Source: an uncultured Fidelibacterota bacterium (GTDB taxonomy: Bacteria > Fidelibacterota > Marinisomatia > Marinisomatales > TCS55). From it: a stretch of 64,000 nt of DNA. The stretch's first letter is position 1, and the number at the start of each line of letters is the position of its first letter. A model generated the notes under the pieces. That model was given only the letters and a program-made list of their open reading frames with translations. It had not been told where the DNA came from and ran no database searches. The translations under genes and the position numbers were made by a program. Positions 9,395-17,852 of the stretch are shown one piece after another. The stretch covers positions 1 through 64,000 of the forward strand of contig CAJWZD010000007.1 of the NCBI GenBank assembly GCA_913049685.1. The letters run 5' to 3'.

Positions 9395-11631
9395 TTTCTT
9401 ATAACTGCAATTTTCTTAATGGAGCTAGTATTATGTTTTTTATTTATTATCAAAACTAAATATACCCCGCTTCCAACATACGCACCATTTTCATTCATTC
9501 CATTCCATGTTGCTTGATATCCATACATATCACTCGAAGTCAATGTTTTGATATTATTCCCTTTTAATGACATAATTTGAATGGTACTCTTTTGCGGCAC
9601 CCCATCAATTACCATTGGGCGATTGGAGGGAATCTTAAAAGGGGTCGGAAAAATTGTTATTGAATTGGTTTTTTTAATTTCACTTTTGAATGGGATTTTA
9701 AGTTTACTCACGCCTAGATCAGTAGATATGAAGGCCAAACCATCCTCAGAGCTGAACTTTATATCTGTTATATTATTTGACAATAATTTTGAATTTGAAC
9801 TATTAATTCCATTTGATGAGGGCCAATATTCATTTTGTGTATCCAAAACAAATACCCCCTCATTATTTGAAGTAACCCACACGTTGCCGCTTGGATCAAA
9901 ATAAATTCGCGAGTTTTGATCGAAAGGTATATTTTGAAAGTAAGGATTAATACTACCACTACTTGTTATAGGGCCTGTCTCAGTGACTGGCTGATCAGCT
10001 TGAGCCCTTAGTTTTTTATAAATCAATCCATAGCTTGTTATTATCCAAAGTGTATTATCAGATGAGATTCTATAATTTAATGCTCTGCGGTTAATGCCAT
10101 CAATAATTGGAACATTTACCCACTCTTCACTTTGTGGACTTAAAATATCTCCAGAATAATTATACATAAGCAATCCAGAAAAAGAAGACATCCAAATTCT
10201 ATTATAATTATCAACAACAATGGACCTGCTTCCATCTATTATTCTATTATTGGGAAGTCTGTCTGAGAAATGAATAGTTTGATCTTTAGTAAAAACGCTT
10301 AATGGATAGCTTGGATTATCCAGAGAAATTGCCCATAGATTATTTCGTCTATCAAAAACCATATCACCTACATTGAACTTCACATTAGCCGTATCTTGAT
10401 CAATATAAGTAAAATATTTGCTTGCGATGGAAAATTGATTATTGATGTCCAAGGACACTATTGCCGCCATTTGAGAATTATTAAAACTCAAGAATAATAA
10501 ATCTTCATTGATAAGGGATTTAGATATTTTTTTACCAAAATTATATGGTAGAGTGGAAATTTGGATTTGATCTAAAATTGATTTTGGCGGTATTGAAGTC
10601 ACATAATTCATCCAACCTTCTACTGAAACTCCTTCATTATTAACCATAATTAGATTGTTATTATAGATTTCAATAGCATCAGGATCATGAATAATGGGTT
10701 GATTATATATAAAGCTATCATATGTATTATTATTCAATCTTCCAAAACCAAAGCTTGTTGCCGTCCAAAGATACCTATCAGCTCTAATAATAGAGTTAAT
10801 CAGTAAATTTTGATCTGAAAAGATTGTTGAAACCTCACCATCGGTAATCTGAAAAATAGAAGTATCAGAAAAAGTAAAAATTTCTCCATTTGAAACTATA
10901 ATACCTTTCGTATTAGAAAAATCATAATTGTCCTTAATAGTCTCAAGCGAGTTTTCTGTTGAAAGCCTGTAAATTGAATTAGATGATAAAATGAAAAGAC
11001 TTTCTTTGTCTTGGTGAATATCTAAAGTAGTCTCATTTTTTAAATCTGCAGGATTTGACCATGTTGATATGTGATTTTGAAAAGGGTTCCCTGAGATTAA
11101 GCCATTCGACGAGAGTAAAAACACATTATTATCGAAATAAGTGATTTTAAGTATATTTTCTAAATCAGATCTTTTGTAAAAGTCTCTAAAATAAACTTTT
11201 TCATCAACATATCTAAATTCAAGTATTCCCCATAAGCCATTAATTTTAACCGCAGCGTAAATAAAATTTTCGAAATTAACAAAACCAGATAAATCTTCAA
11301 TATCTAATTGAAACTGATTAATTAAAACTTTTTTTTCTGGGCTCCATACTTGTATTGCTTTTTTTGAACCAATCCATAAGTTATTTTTTATATCTTTATG
11401 TAAATGCGTAAGATCTAAATAAGACAGCCCATTATCAATTGAAACCGTCTCGAATGACTCATCTTCCGTATTAAGAATAATTAATCCAGATTTTGAAACC
11501 CCAACTAATAAACTGTCAAAAAATAATGCATTTATAATATGTGTAAAAGATGAAATAGATTTAAAATCACCGATTCGAGATTGCGAATTGCCAGCTGAGA
11601 AAACTAGCAATATACTTAAAAGATATTTCAA
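9391..11631 (-). CDS. PorZ-like beta-propeller protein with type IX sorting-type C-terminal domain
   Basis: Exported 746-aa protein. The signal peptide (MKYLLSILLVFSAGNSQS) starts at a TTG that shares TTGA with the M50 protease stop; the intact signal sequence supports this start. The body consists of propeller blades of two-component-regulator type (NNLWIGSKKAIQVW, NRIWMSSFSGLLMYN, GNVWVTSNNEGVFVLD). The C-terminal ~80 residues form a FlgD-like/type IX sorting-type domain (ATWNGMNENGAYVGSGVYLVL). This order resembles PorZ, a component of the type IX attachment complex with PorU, PorV and PorQ. A generic propeller cargo protein is the alternative. A PorU-like gene lies 13 kb away. Confidence 0.75.
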   Translation of the reverse strand: MKYLLSILLVFSAGNSQSRIGDFKSISSFTHIINALFFDSLLVGVSKSGLIILNTEDESFETVSIDNGLSYLDLTHLHKDIKNNLWIGSKKAIQVWSPEKKVLINQFQLDIEDLSGFVNFENFIYAAVKINGLWGILEFRYVDEKVYFRDFYKRSDLENILKITYFDNNVFLLSSNGLISGNPFQNHISTWSNPADLKNETTLDIHQDKESLFILSSNSIYRLSTENSLETIKDNYDFSNTKGIIVSNGEIFTFSDTSIFQITDGEVSTIFSDQNLLINSIIRADRYLWTATSFGFGRLNNNTYDSFIYNQPIIHDPDAIEIYNNNLIMVNNEGVSVEGWMNYVTSIPPKSILDQIQISTLPYNFGKKISKSLINEDLLFLSFNNSQMAAIVSLDINNQFSIASKYFTYIDQDTANVKFNVGDMVFDRRNNLWAISLDNPSYPLSVFTKDQTIHFSDRLPNNRIIDGSRSIVVDNYNRIWMSSFSGLLMYNYSGDILSPQSEEWVNVPIIDGINRRALNYRISSDNTLWIITSYGLIYKKLRAQADQPVTETGPITSSGSINPYFQNIPFDQNSRIYFDPSGNVWVTSNNEGVFVLDTQNEYWPSSNGINSSNSKLLSNNITDIKFSSEDGLAFISTDLGVSKLKIPFKSEIKKTNSITIFPTPFKIPSNRPMVIDGVPQKSTIQIMSLKGNNIKTLTSSDMYGYQATWNGMNENGAYVGSGVYLVLIINKKHNTSSIKKIAVIRN

Positions 11632-12482
11632 AGCTTAAATGGGGCTGGTATAAAGCAGATAATGAAAATTAATAAGCAAAGATATCCTAAAGCCCTATCG
11701 CCTCTAGATAAAGGCTTATTAAAATCATTTACAGGGGGGTGATTTGTTGATCGCATAAGAAAAAAGATCAATAATCCCCAAACCAACCAATTAAGAGAGA
11801 TAAAGCTTAATAAAACAATTGCCATTAATGAGAATCTAGCGATGTATTTCTGTTTATTGCCAAACATTGCATAAGATATATGCCCTCCATCAAGCTGGCC
11901 AACCGGCAATAGGTTTAGCATCGTAACCAAAAGCCCAATCCATCCAGCAAAAGCTATTGGATGTAAAAGCACGTCTTGATTTTCAGCTAAAGTTGGATGA
12001 GTGATCCACATCATTGCCTTCATGAGCAATGAATCCCCAAGGACTATTCCGTTAAAACCTGAAGACTTTTCAAAAACTTCTGAAAGATTAAGACCCACAA
12101 ATAATGAAGGGATAGCTACAATGAAACCTGCTATTGGCCCAGCAGCTCCTATTTGAATGAGCGCAGATCTACTTGTAATTGCGGATTTTATTTTTATAAA
12201 TGCTCCAAAAGTGCCAATTAAAAATATAAATGGAGGAGCTGGAATAAAGTATGGCAATGTGGCTTCAACATTATGTCTGTATGAATAATAGTAATGACCA
12301 AATTCGTGAGTTCCCAGAATAAGTAGCAAAGTGGCTGAAAATGGCACCCCTTTAAAGATAGATATAGGATCACTTAAAATATTCGCACCCTGCATTATTG
12401 CACCTGCCAATAAAGTGGTCAATACAGTAAATGAAAATAGAATAATATGTAGTAATGAAATTTTAGATGTATTAAAAATCAT
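11628..12482 (-). CDS. M50-family membrane zinc metalloprotease (site-2 protease type)
   Basis: A 284-aa intramembrane protease candidate with five or more hydrophobic segments. The zinc site is visible: HEFGH at residues 59-63, and a second motif LDGGH with the third ligand. The region between them (PYFIPAPP, then FGAFIKIKSAITSR and a GAAGPIAGF segment) resembles the plant EGY and bacterial M50 subgroup that lacks a PDZ domain. Such proteases cut transmembrane regulators; the substrate here is unknown. Its stop overlaps the start of the PorZ-like gene, so the two are probably made together. Confidence 0.9.
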   Translation of the reverse strand: MIFNTSKISLLHIILFSFTVLTTLLAGAIMQGANILSDPISIFKGVPFSATLLLILGTHEFGHYYYSYRHNVEATLPYFIPAPPFIFLIGTFGAFIKIKSAITSRSALIQIGAAGPIAGFIVAIPSLFVGLNLSEVFEKSSGFNGIVLGDSLLMKAMMWITHPTLAENQDVLLHPIAFAGWIGLLVTMLNLLPVGQLDGGHISYAMFGNKQKYIARFSLMAIVLLSFISLNWLVWGLLIFFLMRSTNHPPVNDFNKPLSRGDRALGYLCLLIFIICFIPAPFKL

Positions 12483-12508
12483 CTCTAATTAAAAATTGCA
12501 ATTAAAAT

Positions 12509-13012
12509 TTATTTTTTATTACCGCTATATTTTTTTTGCTTCTGATTTAAGAGATTGCGCATTCCTTCTTCTTCCATATTAATTCTCAATTCATTAATCC
12601 AGAACTTTGTTTGATCTATATAGAGATCAATTGTTTTTTTGGATACTTGTTCTGCTTCCATATGAACAATTATAATCGCAGAAACAACTGGAACGTATGT
12701 CATCAGTATATCGCTATAAAAACGGTCTAACTGTCTAATTGTTTCTCTATTTGTTAAATAGTCTAGCTTATCGGAATATAAATTATCAGCAAATTGTCTA
12801 TCTTTTGCCCAAGCTTTTAAATAATAATACAGCCTTCCATCCAATAGGCCTGAGATATAAGCAGATTTAATTTGGTAGATAGATTTAGTACCGCCACTTG
12901 CTCTTTTTTCAATATTTTTCCAATCAGTTCCATCCCAAAGAAGTTTATTTGTTTTCTCAAGCACTTGAGAAAACAAATTAGCTGACAATATTAATGTTAT
13001 GATAATTTTCAT
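12509..13012 (-). CDS. Exported protein of unknown function
   Basis: A 167-aa protein with a short N-terminal signal-like segment (MKIIITLILSANLFSQ), then a mostly helical body rich in Tyr, Lys and Asp (YYYLKAWAKDRQF, YIDQTKFWINELRINMEEEG). I recognise no family. A periplasmic or outer-membrane-facing location is inferred from the signal. It sits three bases after the YwaF-like gene and 26 bases before the M50 protease gene, inside a run of co-directional envelope genes. Confidence 0.75.
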   Translation of the reverse strand: MKIIITLILSANLFSQVLEKTNKLLWDGTDWKNIEKRASGGTKSIYQIKSAYISGLLDGRLYYYLKAWAKDRQFADNLYSDKLDYLTNRETIRQLDRFYSDILMTYVPVVSAIIIVHMEAEQVSKKTIDLYIDQTKFWINELRINMEEEGMRNLLNQKQKKYSGNKK

Positions 13013-13015
13013 GGA

Positions 13016-13744
13016 TTAGATGGCTTTAAACCGTTTATTTAGAGTGTAATATAAAAAATAAGCAGCATAAAAGTGTATTAAAGCTACGAACTCTCCAACG
13101 AAAATATACCATGGCCATGGTCCCATTAAGTCAAGTAAAGATCCAGCTGGAGGTTTATCCATCAACCAAAAATAATTCGATTCAAAGATCATATTGAAAA
13201 TTAAAACTATAATTAAAAAAACATTTAAAGCAATAAATGCACTTTTTAATCCAGAGATTGTAGGTTTAAAATCAAAAACTACAACATAGTAAATTATTGT
13301 GATAACTAATAAGTGATGAGCTGCAATGAACCTAAAATAATGAAAGTGGGGAAAATCATGAGTTATATCAGGTGTGAAAATGGCTTGAAACATTGCTGAC
13401 ACGCCCCAATAGAATAATACTTGAAAGAGAACGCCATTTTTGTTTAAAACTGCAAAAGGAAGAGCAAGGTTTGCAAATCTACATAAGTGGAGTGGCAGAT
13501 GAAGCTTTAGGTCAAATGAGCCAGCTATTATTTCAAGAAGCACCCAAATGGGAAAATTTATAAAAACAAAAAAGACTAAAAAGTAGCTTGTTATGTTTTT
13601 GAGAGATCTAGAAAAGAATTTTTTTGCAAAAAATGGTAAAAAAAATGCTGCAAGAAAAAATAAAATAATTGAAATCCAATGAGAGATGCCAAAAAGGTGA
13701 AATGGCTCGTAATCATTAAGATATCTACTCACCTGATCGCGCAT
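13016..13744 (-). CDS. YwaF/TIGR02206-like integral membrane protein
   Basis: A 242-aa protein with about six transmembrane helices. The N-terminal FGISHWISI, the LPLHLCRFANLALPFAVL segment, HDFPHFHYFRFIAAHHLLV and LMGPWPWYIFVGEFVAL match the TIGR02206/YwaF membrane-protein pattern, including its conserved His and Trp residues. The family's biochemical role is unknown. Spacing to its neighbours is six bases upstream and three downstream, consistent with one transcript. Confidence 0.8.
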   Translation of the reverse strand: MRDQVSRYLNDYEPFHLFGISHWISIILFFLAAFFLPFFAKKFFSRSLKNITSYFLVFFVFINFPIWVLLEIIAGSFDLKLHLPLHLCRFANLALPFAVLNKNGVLFQVLFYWGVSAMFQAIFTPDITHDFPHFHYFRFIAAHHLLVITIIYYVVVFDFKPTISGLKSAFIALNVFLIIVLIFNMIFESNYFWLMDKPPAGSLLDLMGPWPWYIFVGEFVALIHFYAAYFLYYTLNKRFKAI

Positions 13745-13750
13745 TAAATA

Positions 13751-13960
13751 TTAATTCTTTTTCCTTTTATTTTTTGGTTTTTTTGACTCTTCAATCTTTT
13801 GTAAATGAAAGACAGCGCCAACTATCATTATCATTGCTAAATAAAAATACTGATCAAAAGATTCCCCATAGAAAAAGCTATAGCCAAAGGTAGATATGGA
13901 TGATAAAATCAATATTACGCTAAATGCAAGTCTCAACTTATTTGTTAATTCTTTTGACAT
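13751..13960 (-). CDS. Small two-helix membrane protein, function unknown
   Basis: A 69-aa protein with two hydrophobic stretches (LAFSVILILSSISTFGYSFF and FYLAMIMIVGAVFHL) and a basic tail KKPKNKRKKN. Its ATG follows directly after the TAA of the upstream small basic gene, with no spacer. I recognise no family, but the position and coupling support it being a real gene. Confidence 0.65.
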   Translation of the reverse strand: MSKELTNKLRLAFSVILILSSISTFGYSFFYGESFDQYFYLAMIMIVGAVFHLQKIEESKKPKNKRKKN

Positions 13961-14131
13961 TTACTTCTTCTTTGCTGGAGCTTTTTTAGCTGCGGTCTTC
14001 TTTGCTGGAGCTTTTTTAGCTGCAGCCTCCGTTTTCGATGAACTCTTTGCTAAAGATGCCTTTTTTAGCTCTTTCATCCTTTCTTTATTTTTTCGATGTT
14101 TTTTTGAAACTAATTTTTGTTTTTTATTCAT
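13961..14131 (-). CDS. Small lysine/alanine-rich basic protein with histone H1-like tail
   Basis: A 56-aa ORF too short for the track. AGGA lies shortly before the ATG at 14131. The N-terminal half is basic and helical (KKHRKNKERMKELKKASLAK). The C-terminal half is AAAKKAPAKKT repeated, ending in KKK. Low-complexity AKKAPAKK tails are typical of bacterial histone H1-like and other nucleic-acid-binding proteins, so DNA or RNA binding is inferred. It lies directly between the selenocysteine tRNA and the two-helix membrane protein. The 95-aa plus-strand ORF over it is its antisense shadow. Confidence 0.65.
   Translation of the reverse strand: MNKKQKLVSKKHRKNKERMKELKKASLAKSSSKTEAAAKKAPAKKTAAKKAPAKKK
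13966..14023. repeat. Two 28-bp direct repeats, period 30 bp, coding
   Basis: The segment beginning TCTTCTTTGCTGGAGC occurs identically at 13966-13993 and 13996-14023. It encodes the repeated AAKKAPAKK unit of the small basic protein on the minus strand. Exact DNA identity suggests a recent tandem duplication. Confidence 0.9.
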
Positions 14132-14163
14132 TTTATTCCTTATTAAATATTTTAAAATTTTTG

Positions 14164-14256
14164 CGGGAACGCCTGGGAATTGAACCCAGCTCCTGATTTA
14201 TCGGCAGGACAACGGTGTTGAAGACCGCGAGGGGCACCAGCCACCCAATCATTCCC
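14164..14256 (-). tRNA. selC: tRNA-Sec (UCA anticodon)
   Basis: A 93-nt tRNA on the minus strand, longer than a normal tRNA. The 5' end GGGAATG pairs with CGTTCCC at the 3' end. The anticodon loop CTTCAAC gives UCA at the anticodon position. A long variable arm has stem TCCTG/CAGGA. The T arm is CTGGG-TTCAATT-CCCAG. The 3' strand after the T stem has eight bases, as in the extended acceptor of selenocysteine tRNA. The eighth acceptor pair and one D-stem pair look non-canonical. CCA is not encoded (G then CAA). It lies between the SPOR gene and the small basic gene, all co-directional. Confidence 0.92.
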
Positions 14257-14274
14257 ATATTTCAACAAATATTG

Positions 14275-15114
14275 TCATTTTGGGCTATTGATTATACGGA
14301 AATCTAAACCAAATTTAGATTTAAGACTTCTACCAATTTTATCTGCTTGATTTTTTGTTTCATATCTAACAACTCGAACGGCATGCAGCCTATTGCCATT
14401 TGAATTAATTCTGTGCACTTCAGTTGGAAATCCACTGCTTTGAAGCTGTTTTTTTAAACGATTTGCATTTTCATATTTACCAAAAGCTCCAACCTGAACC
14501 ACCCATGGCATGTATGCTTTTTTCTTTGATTTTGCTTTTGTTCGTTTAGCTTTGACTATTTTTATTCTTTCATTAACAGAATTTTTTTCAATACGAACCA
14601 GTCTGGAATCTTTTTTTGATGAAGGCGTAACTCCGAGATTATATTTTTTATAATCTAGCTTTGGATAAAGATCGCTAATTAGCGTTAAAGAAATTCTAGC
14701 AGAATCCTTTTCACCAGTTGCTATATATGAATTTATCATTAAATCGAGAGCTCTTTGATGAAAATCTGATTTTGGGTAATCAAAAATTGTTTTTTTTAAT
14801 TGCGCGCTTGCCTGAGAATATAAACCTCGAGCAAATAAATATTCACCAATCTTAATAGATGATTGAGATGCAAATTCTGAATCAGGAAAATTTTCTATTA
14901 CTTTTTTATATTGTGCTAATGACGCATCTCCATCGTTATTTATTAGTGCTTGAATATATTTCACACCAGGCTCATTTGGATATCTAGACAAAAGATCAGG
15001 TATGTTTTCTCTAACCTCGTCATATCTACCTTTTTCAATTAATGTTAGATAAAGATTTATATTCTGTGAATATGCAAAACTAAAAAAAATTAGGATGATA
15101 GCAAGCCGCTTCAT
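14275..15114 (-). CDS. Exported TPR and SPOR-domain protein
   Basis: A 279-aa protein with a signal peptide (MKRLAIILIFFSFAYSQ). TPR-like helical repeats of tol-pal YbgF style follow at about 20-150 (FPDSEFASQSSIKIGEYLFARGLYSQA). A lysine-rich linker leads to a C-terminal SPOR domain at about 200-279 (WVVQVGAFGKYENANRLKKQLQ), which binds denuded glycan strands of septal peptidoglycan. A periplasmic role at the division site is inferred. Its ATG overlaps the LapB-like stop in ATGA. Confidence 0.88.
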   Translation of the reverse strand: MKRLAIILIFFSFAYSQNINLYLTLIEKGRYDEVRENIPDLLSRYPNEPGVKYIQALINNDGDASLAQYKKVIENFPDSEFASQSSIKIGEYLFARGLYSQASAQLKKTIFDYPKSDFHQRALDLMINSYIATGEKDSARISLTLISDLYPKLDYKKYNLGVTPSSKKDSRLVRIEKNSVNERIKIVKAKRTKAKSKKKAYMPWVVQVGAFGKYENANRLKKQLQSSGFPTEVHRINSNGNRLHAVRVVRYETKNQADKIGRSLKSKFGLDFRIINSPK

Positions 15115-16160
15115 GAGATATTTTTTTCTTTGAATTGGTCAATTATTCTATCAACTATTTCATTAAAACGCGAATCATCAGATTGCTTTAACGATAGTTT
15201 TAGTTTCATTAAATTTATGAAGATAGAATCTTCATTATTCATAAGAGCATCATCAATCAAAGACATTGAAGCATCGTATTCACCTTTTTGTTGAAGAACA
15301 TTAGCTAGGTTTACCAGTGCAACTAAATTAGAAGGGTTTTTTTGCAAAACTCGATCGTAAAACTTTTCGACTTCATCAAATTGACCGATGTCAAAATATG
15401 CAGATTCAATTTTTGACAAGACATTTTTACTTTCACTAGGATCTAGCTCAACGAATTTTTCCCAGTTTTTTATAGCATCTTGCAATTTCTTTTCTTCATA
15501 AAAAACATCACCCAATTTTAGATAAGGTAAGCTGAAATTTGGAGAGTTTTTAATTGCTTTTTTAAGCAAAGCAATGGCTTCATTCGTTTGGCTATTTTTT
15601 AGCTTATCCATTGATTGAAAAACTAAGAACCTAGATACTTGATCTGGGTCTTTTGATGATTTTATTCTTTGAACAGTTTTTGAAAGCTGTGATGCTTCTT
15701 TCCAGTCATTTTGCTCTTCACTTATTTCTAAGAGAAATTCATTTGCCCATAAATTTTTTTTGTTTGTTTTGACAATCTTCAACGCCTCTTCTTTTGCCCT
15801 ATCAAGATTATTAAATCTAAAATAATCTAGTGCTAAAGATTTATGAATTTGCCTATGAGTATCTTTAGATAAATTAGGTCTCACTGTGAGAGATCTGTGA
15901 ATTTTAATTGCTGCTTCAACATTGCCTTGTTCTCGTAAAATATTCCCAATCTGAAGATATGCGTCAATATGGTCAGTATCCTGCTTAACAACGTCTTTTA
16001 AGCGTTTAAGAGCAACCTGAGTTTCTCCCTGGATAATTGCATTAAGCGCTTTAGTGTATATTGATTGGGTGGGCTGTTTCTTTTTAGGCCTTTTAAATAT
16101 TAAAAATCCAAAAATGGTTAGGCTGATTAGAATTAATATTAGAAAGAAATATATATTCAA
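15111..16160 (-). CDS. lapB: LapB (YciM)-like TPR membrane-anchored protein
   Basis: A 349-aa protein with one N-terminal transmembrane anchor (residues 2-22) followed by TPR repeats to the end. AYLQIGNILREQGNVEAAIKIHRSL matches the first repeats of LapB, which with LapA and FtsH controls LpxC turnover and LPS synthesis in E. coli. The gene follows a LapA-like gene by three bases, which supports the call. The sequence contains no cysteine at all, so the C-terminal rubredoxin-like metal domain of E. coli LapB is absent. A general TPR scaffold is the alternative. Confidence 0.75.
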   Translation of the reverse strand: MNIYFFLILILISLTIFGFLIFKRPKKKQPTQSIYTKALNAIIQGETQVALKRLKDVVKQDTDHIDAYLQIGNILREQGNVEAAIKIHRSLTVRPNLSKDTHRQIHKSLALDYFRFNNLDRAKEEALKIVKTNKKNLWANEFLLEISEEQNDWKEASQLSKTVQRIKSSKDPDQVSRFLVFQSMDKLKNSQTNEAIALLKKAIKNSPNFSLPYLKLGDVFYEEKKLQDAIKNWEKFVELDPSESKNVLSKIESAYFDIGQFDEVEKFYDRVLQKNPSNLVALVNLANVLQQKGEYDASMSLIDDALMNNEDSIFINLMKLKLSLKQSDDSRFNEIVDRIIDQFKEKNIS

Positions 16161-16163
16161 ATT

Positions 16164-16481
16164 TTAATCATCTCCGCTTTGATTTTCGTATAAATCGTCC
16201 TCAATAGATGCATTTCGTAGTTCATTTAATTCTTCTGATAATTGCTGGTTTTTATTCTTTAAAGTACGAAGCTCTGATTTTCCTGCAAGTATCATCATAA
16301 GAGCAACGCCGTAACCAATTAGCATCCCTATCCCCAACGCTCCAAGCATAACCACAGATACGGGAACATTTTCTTTCTGGTAAAAAACTAGGTCAACATT
16401 AACGAGGTTATTATTTTGTAATAAAAAATATAAAATTATAATTACTAAAACGAGAGCTGCAAAGATTTTTACTAGCTTCAT
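16164..16481 (-). CDS. lapA: LapA-domain (DUF1049) membrane protein
   Basis: A 105-aa protein with two transmembrane helices (IFAALVLVIIILYFLLQN and VVMLGALGIGMLIGYGVALMM) and a cytoplasmic coiled-coil tail (NKNQQLSEELNELRN). The layout and the NNNLVNVDLVFY linker fit LapA/YciS. It lies between miaB (ATGA overlap) and the LapB-like gene. A role with LapB in envelope lipid balance is inferred from the pairing. Confidence 0.82.
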   Translation of the reverse strand: MKLVKIFAALVLVIIILYFLLQNNNLVNVDLVFYQKENVPVSVVMLGALGIGMLIGYGVALMMILAGKSELRTLKNKNQQLSEELNELRNASIEDDLYENQSGDD

Positions 16482-17809
16482 GATACTAACTCCATTTCTT
16501 GAATTTTTTGTATTTTGCCTTGCAATGTTATTCCATGTGCTGATGTTATATATACTGGAACAATATCGCCAATTTTCTCAGACTTTTTATTGAAGATTAC
16601 CCATTTGTTTGAATCGGTTCTTCCTGCCCATTGATGAACTGACCGCTTACTCTCTTTCTCAACTAAAACTAATTCAACTTTATTTATAAATTTTTTATTT
16701 CTAATCAAGGTATGTTCACTTTGTAGTTTTATAACACTTTCAAGTCTACGCTGTTTTTCTTTTTCAGGAACATGGTCGTCATATTCAGCAGCCTTTGTTC
16801 CTGGTCTTGAAGAATATTTAAAGGTGAAAGCTGAATCAAATACTACTTCATTCATAACATCAAGTGTCTCATAAAATTCTTTTTCATTTTCTCCAGGAAA
16901 ACCGACAATTATATCAGTTGAAATACCAACTCCAGGCAATTTATCTCTTATAACATTCGATAACTTAATAAATTCTTCTTTTGTATATGTTCTATTCATT
17001 CGCCTTAATACGTTATTATTTCCAGCCTGAAGAGGCAAATGGACATAATTACAAATATTATCATAACTACTCATCACACTTAGAACATCTAGAGTCATGT
17101 CTTTGGGATGCGGAGAAGTATACCTTATTCTCTTAACATTTTTGATTTGAGCTATTTCTTTTAGAAGCTCATGGAATTTCTTCCCTTCATAGTCATATGA
17201 GTTTACATTTTGACCTAAAAGTGTTATTTCAGAAAAACCATTATCAACTGCTAATAATACTTCATTTTTAATACTATCAATGCTTCTTGATCGCTCTCTT
17301 CCTCTAGTAAATGGTACAATGCAGAAAGTGCAAAATTTATCACAACCTCTCATAATTGAAACCCAAGCATTTACCCCCTCAGCTCTGCTTGGAAAAAGAT
17401 TATCATAAACTTCAAATCTCGATAATTTTGTATCAACTATGTGAGAACTTTTGGCGGTTCTATCATTCAACATTTCAGGCAATTTTCTGTAAGAGTCAGG
17501 ACCAAGAACGATATCAACATAGGGCTTACTTTCAAGAATATTCTCTTTTAAGTTTTGAGCCATGCATCCAAGCACGCCAATAATTGTAGAAGGTTTTTTT
17601 TCTTTAATTTTATTATAGAAGCCTAACCTTGAATGGACTTTATCTTCAGCATGCTCTCTTATGGCGCAAGTGTTTACGAAAATTGCATCAGCTTTTTCAA
17701 TGTTTCCAGTTTCTTGGTATCCAGCTTTTTGAAGCATAGCAGAAACAAGCTCAGAATCTGCGACGTTCATCTGACATCCATAGGTTTCGATATGATATGA
17801 TTTAGACAT
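16478..17809 (-). CDS. miaB: tRNA-2-methylthio-N6-dimethylallyladenosine synthase MiaB
   Basis: Radical-SAM methylthiotransferase acting on i6A37 of tRNAs, 443 aa. The N-terminal domain carries the auxiliary-cluster cysteines C12, C48 and C82 (YGCQMNVADSE, NTCAIREHAED, GCMAQ). The radical-SAM domain has C156, C160 and C163 in CDKFCTFC. A C-terminal TRAM domain ends at about 443, with GRTDSNKWVIF preceding it. NTCAIREHAEDK separates MiaB from RimO-like proteins. It starts a unit that runs into lapA. Confidence 0.96.
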   Translation of the reverse strand: MSKSYHIETYGCQMNVADSELVSAMLQKAGYQETGNIEKADAIFVNTCAIREHAEDKVHSRLGFYNKIKEKKPSTIIGVLGCMAQNLKENILESKPYVDIVLGPDSYRKLPEMLNDRTAKSSHIVDTKLSRFEVYDNLFPSRAEGVNAWVSIMRGCDKFCTFCIVPFTRGRERSRSIDSIKNEVLLAVDNGFSEITLLGQNVNSYDYEGKKFHELLKEIAQIKNVKRIRYTSPHPKDMTLDVLSVMSSYDNICNYVHLPLQAGNNNVLRRMNRTYTKEEFIKLSNVIRDKLPGVGISTDIIVGFPGENEKEFYETLDVMNEVVFDSAFTFKYSSRPGTKAAEYDDHVPEKEKQRRLESVIKLQSEHTLIRNKKFINKVELVLVEKESKRSVHQWAGRTDSNKWVIFNKKSEKIGDIVPVYITSAHGITLQGKIQKIQEMELVS

Positions 17810-17852
17810 ATGCTTGATTAAAATTATGAAAAGTTAACTAGAGGAAAAAGGC

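Noticed and set aside
13896-14183. Plus-strand 95-aa ORF rich in FFAGAFLAA repeats
   Set aside because: It is the antisense of the lysine/alanine-rich small protein and runs into the tRNA-Sec. The minus strand has the ribosome site and operon direction.
14164-14256. Possible tmRNA fragment or ordinary serine/leucine tRNA with long variable arm
   Set aside because: The anticodon loop CTTCAAC gives UCA, which reads UGA. The acceptor 3' strand of eight bases and the length of 93 without CCA fit tRNA-Sec, not class II Ser or Leu tRNAs.
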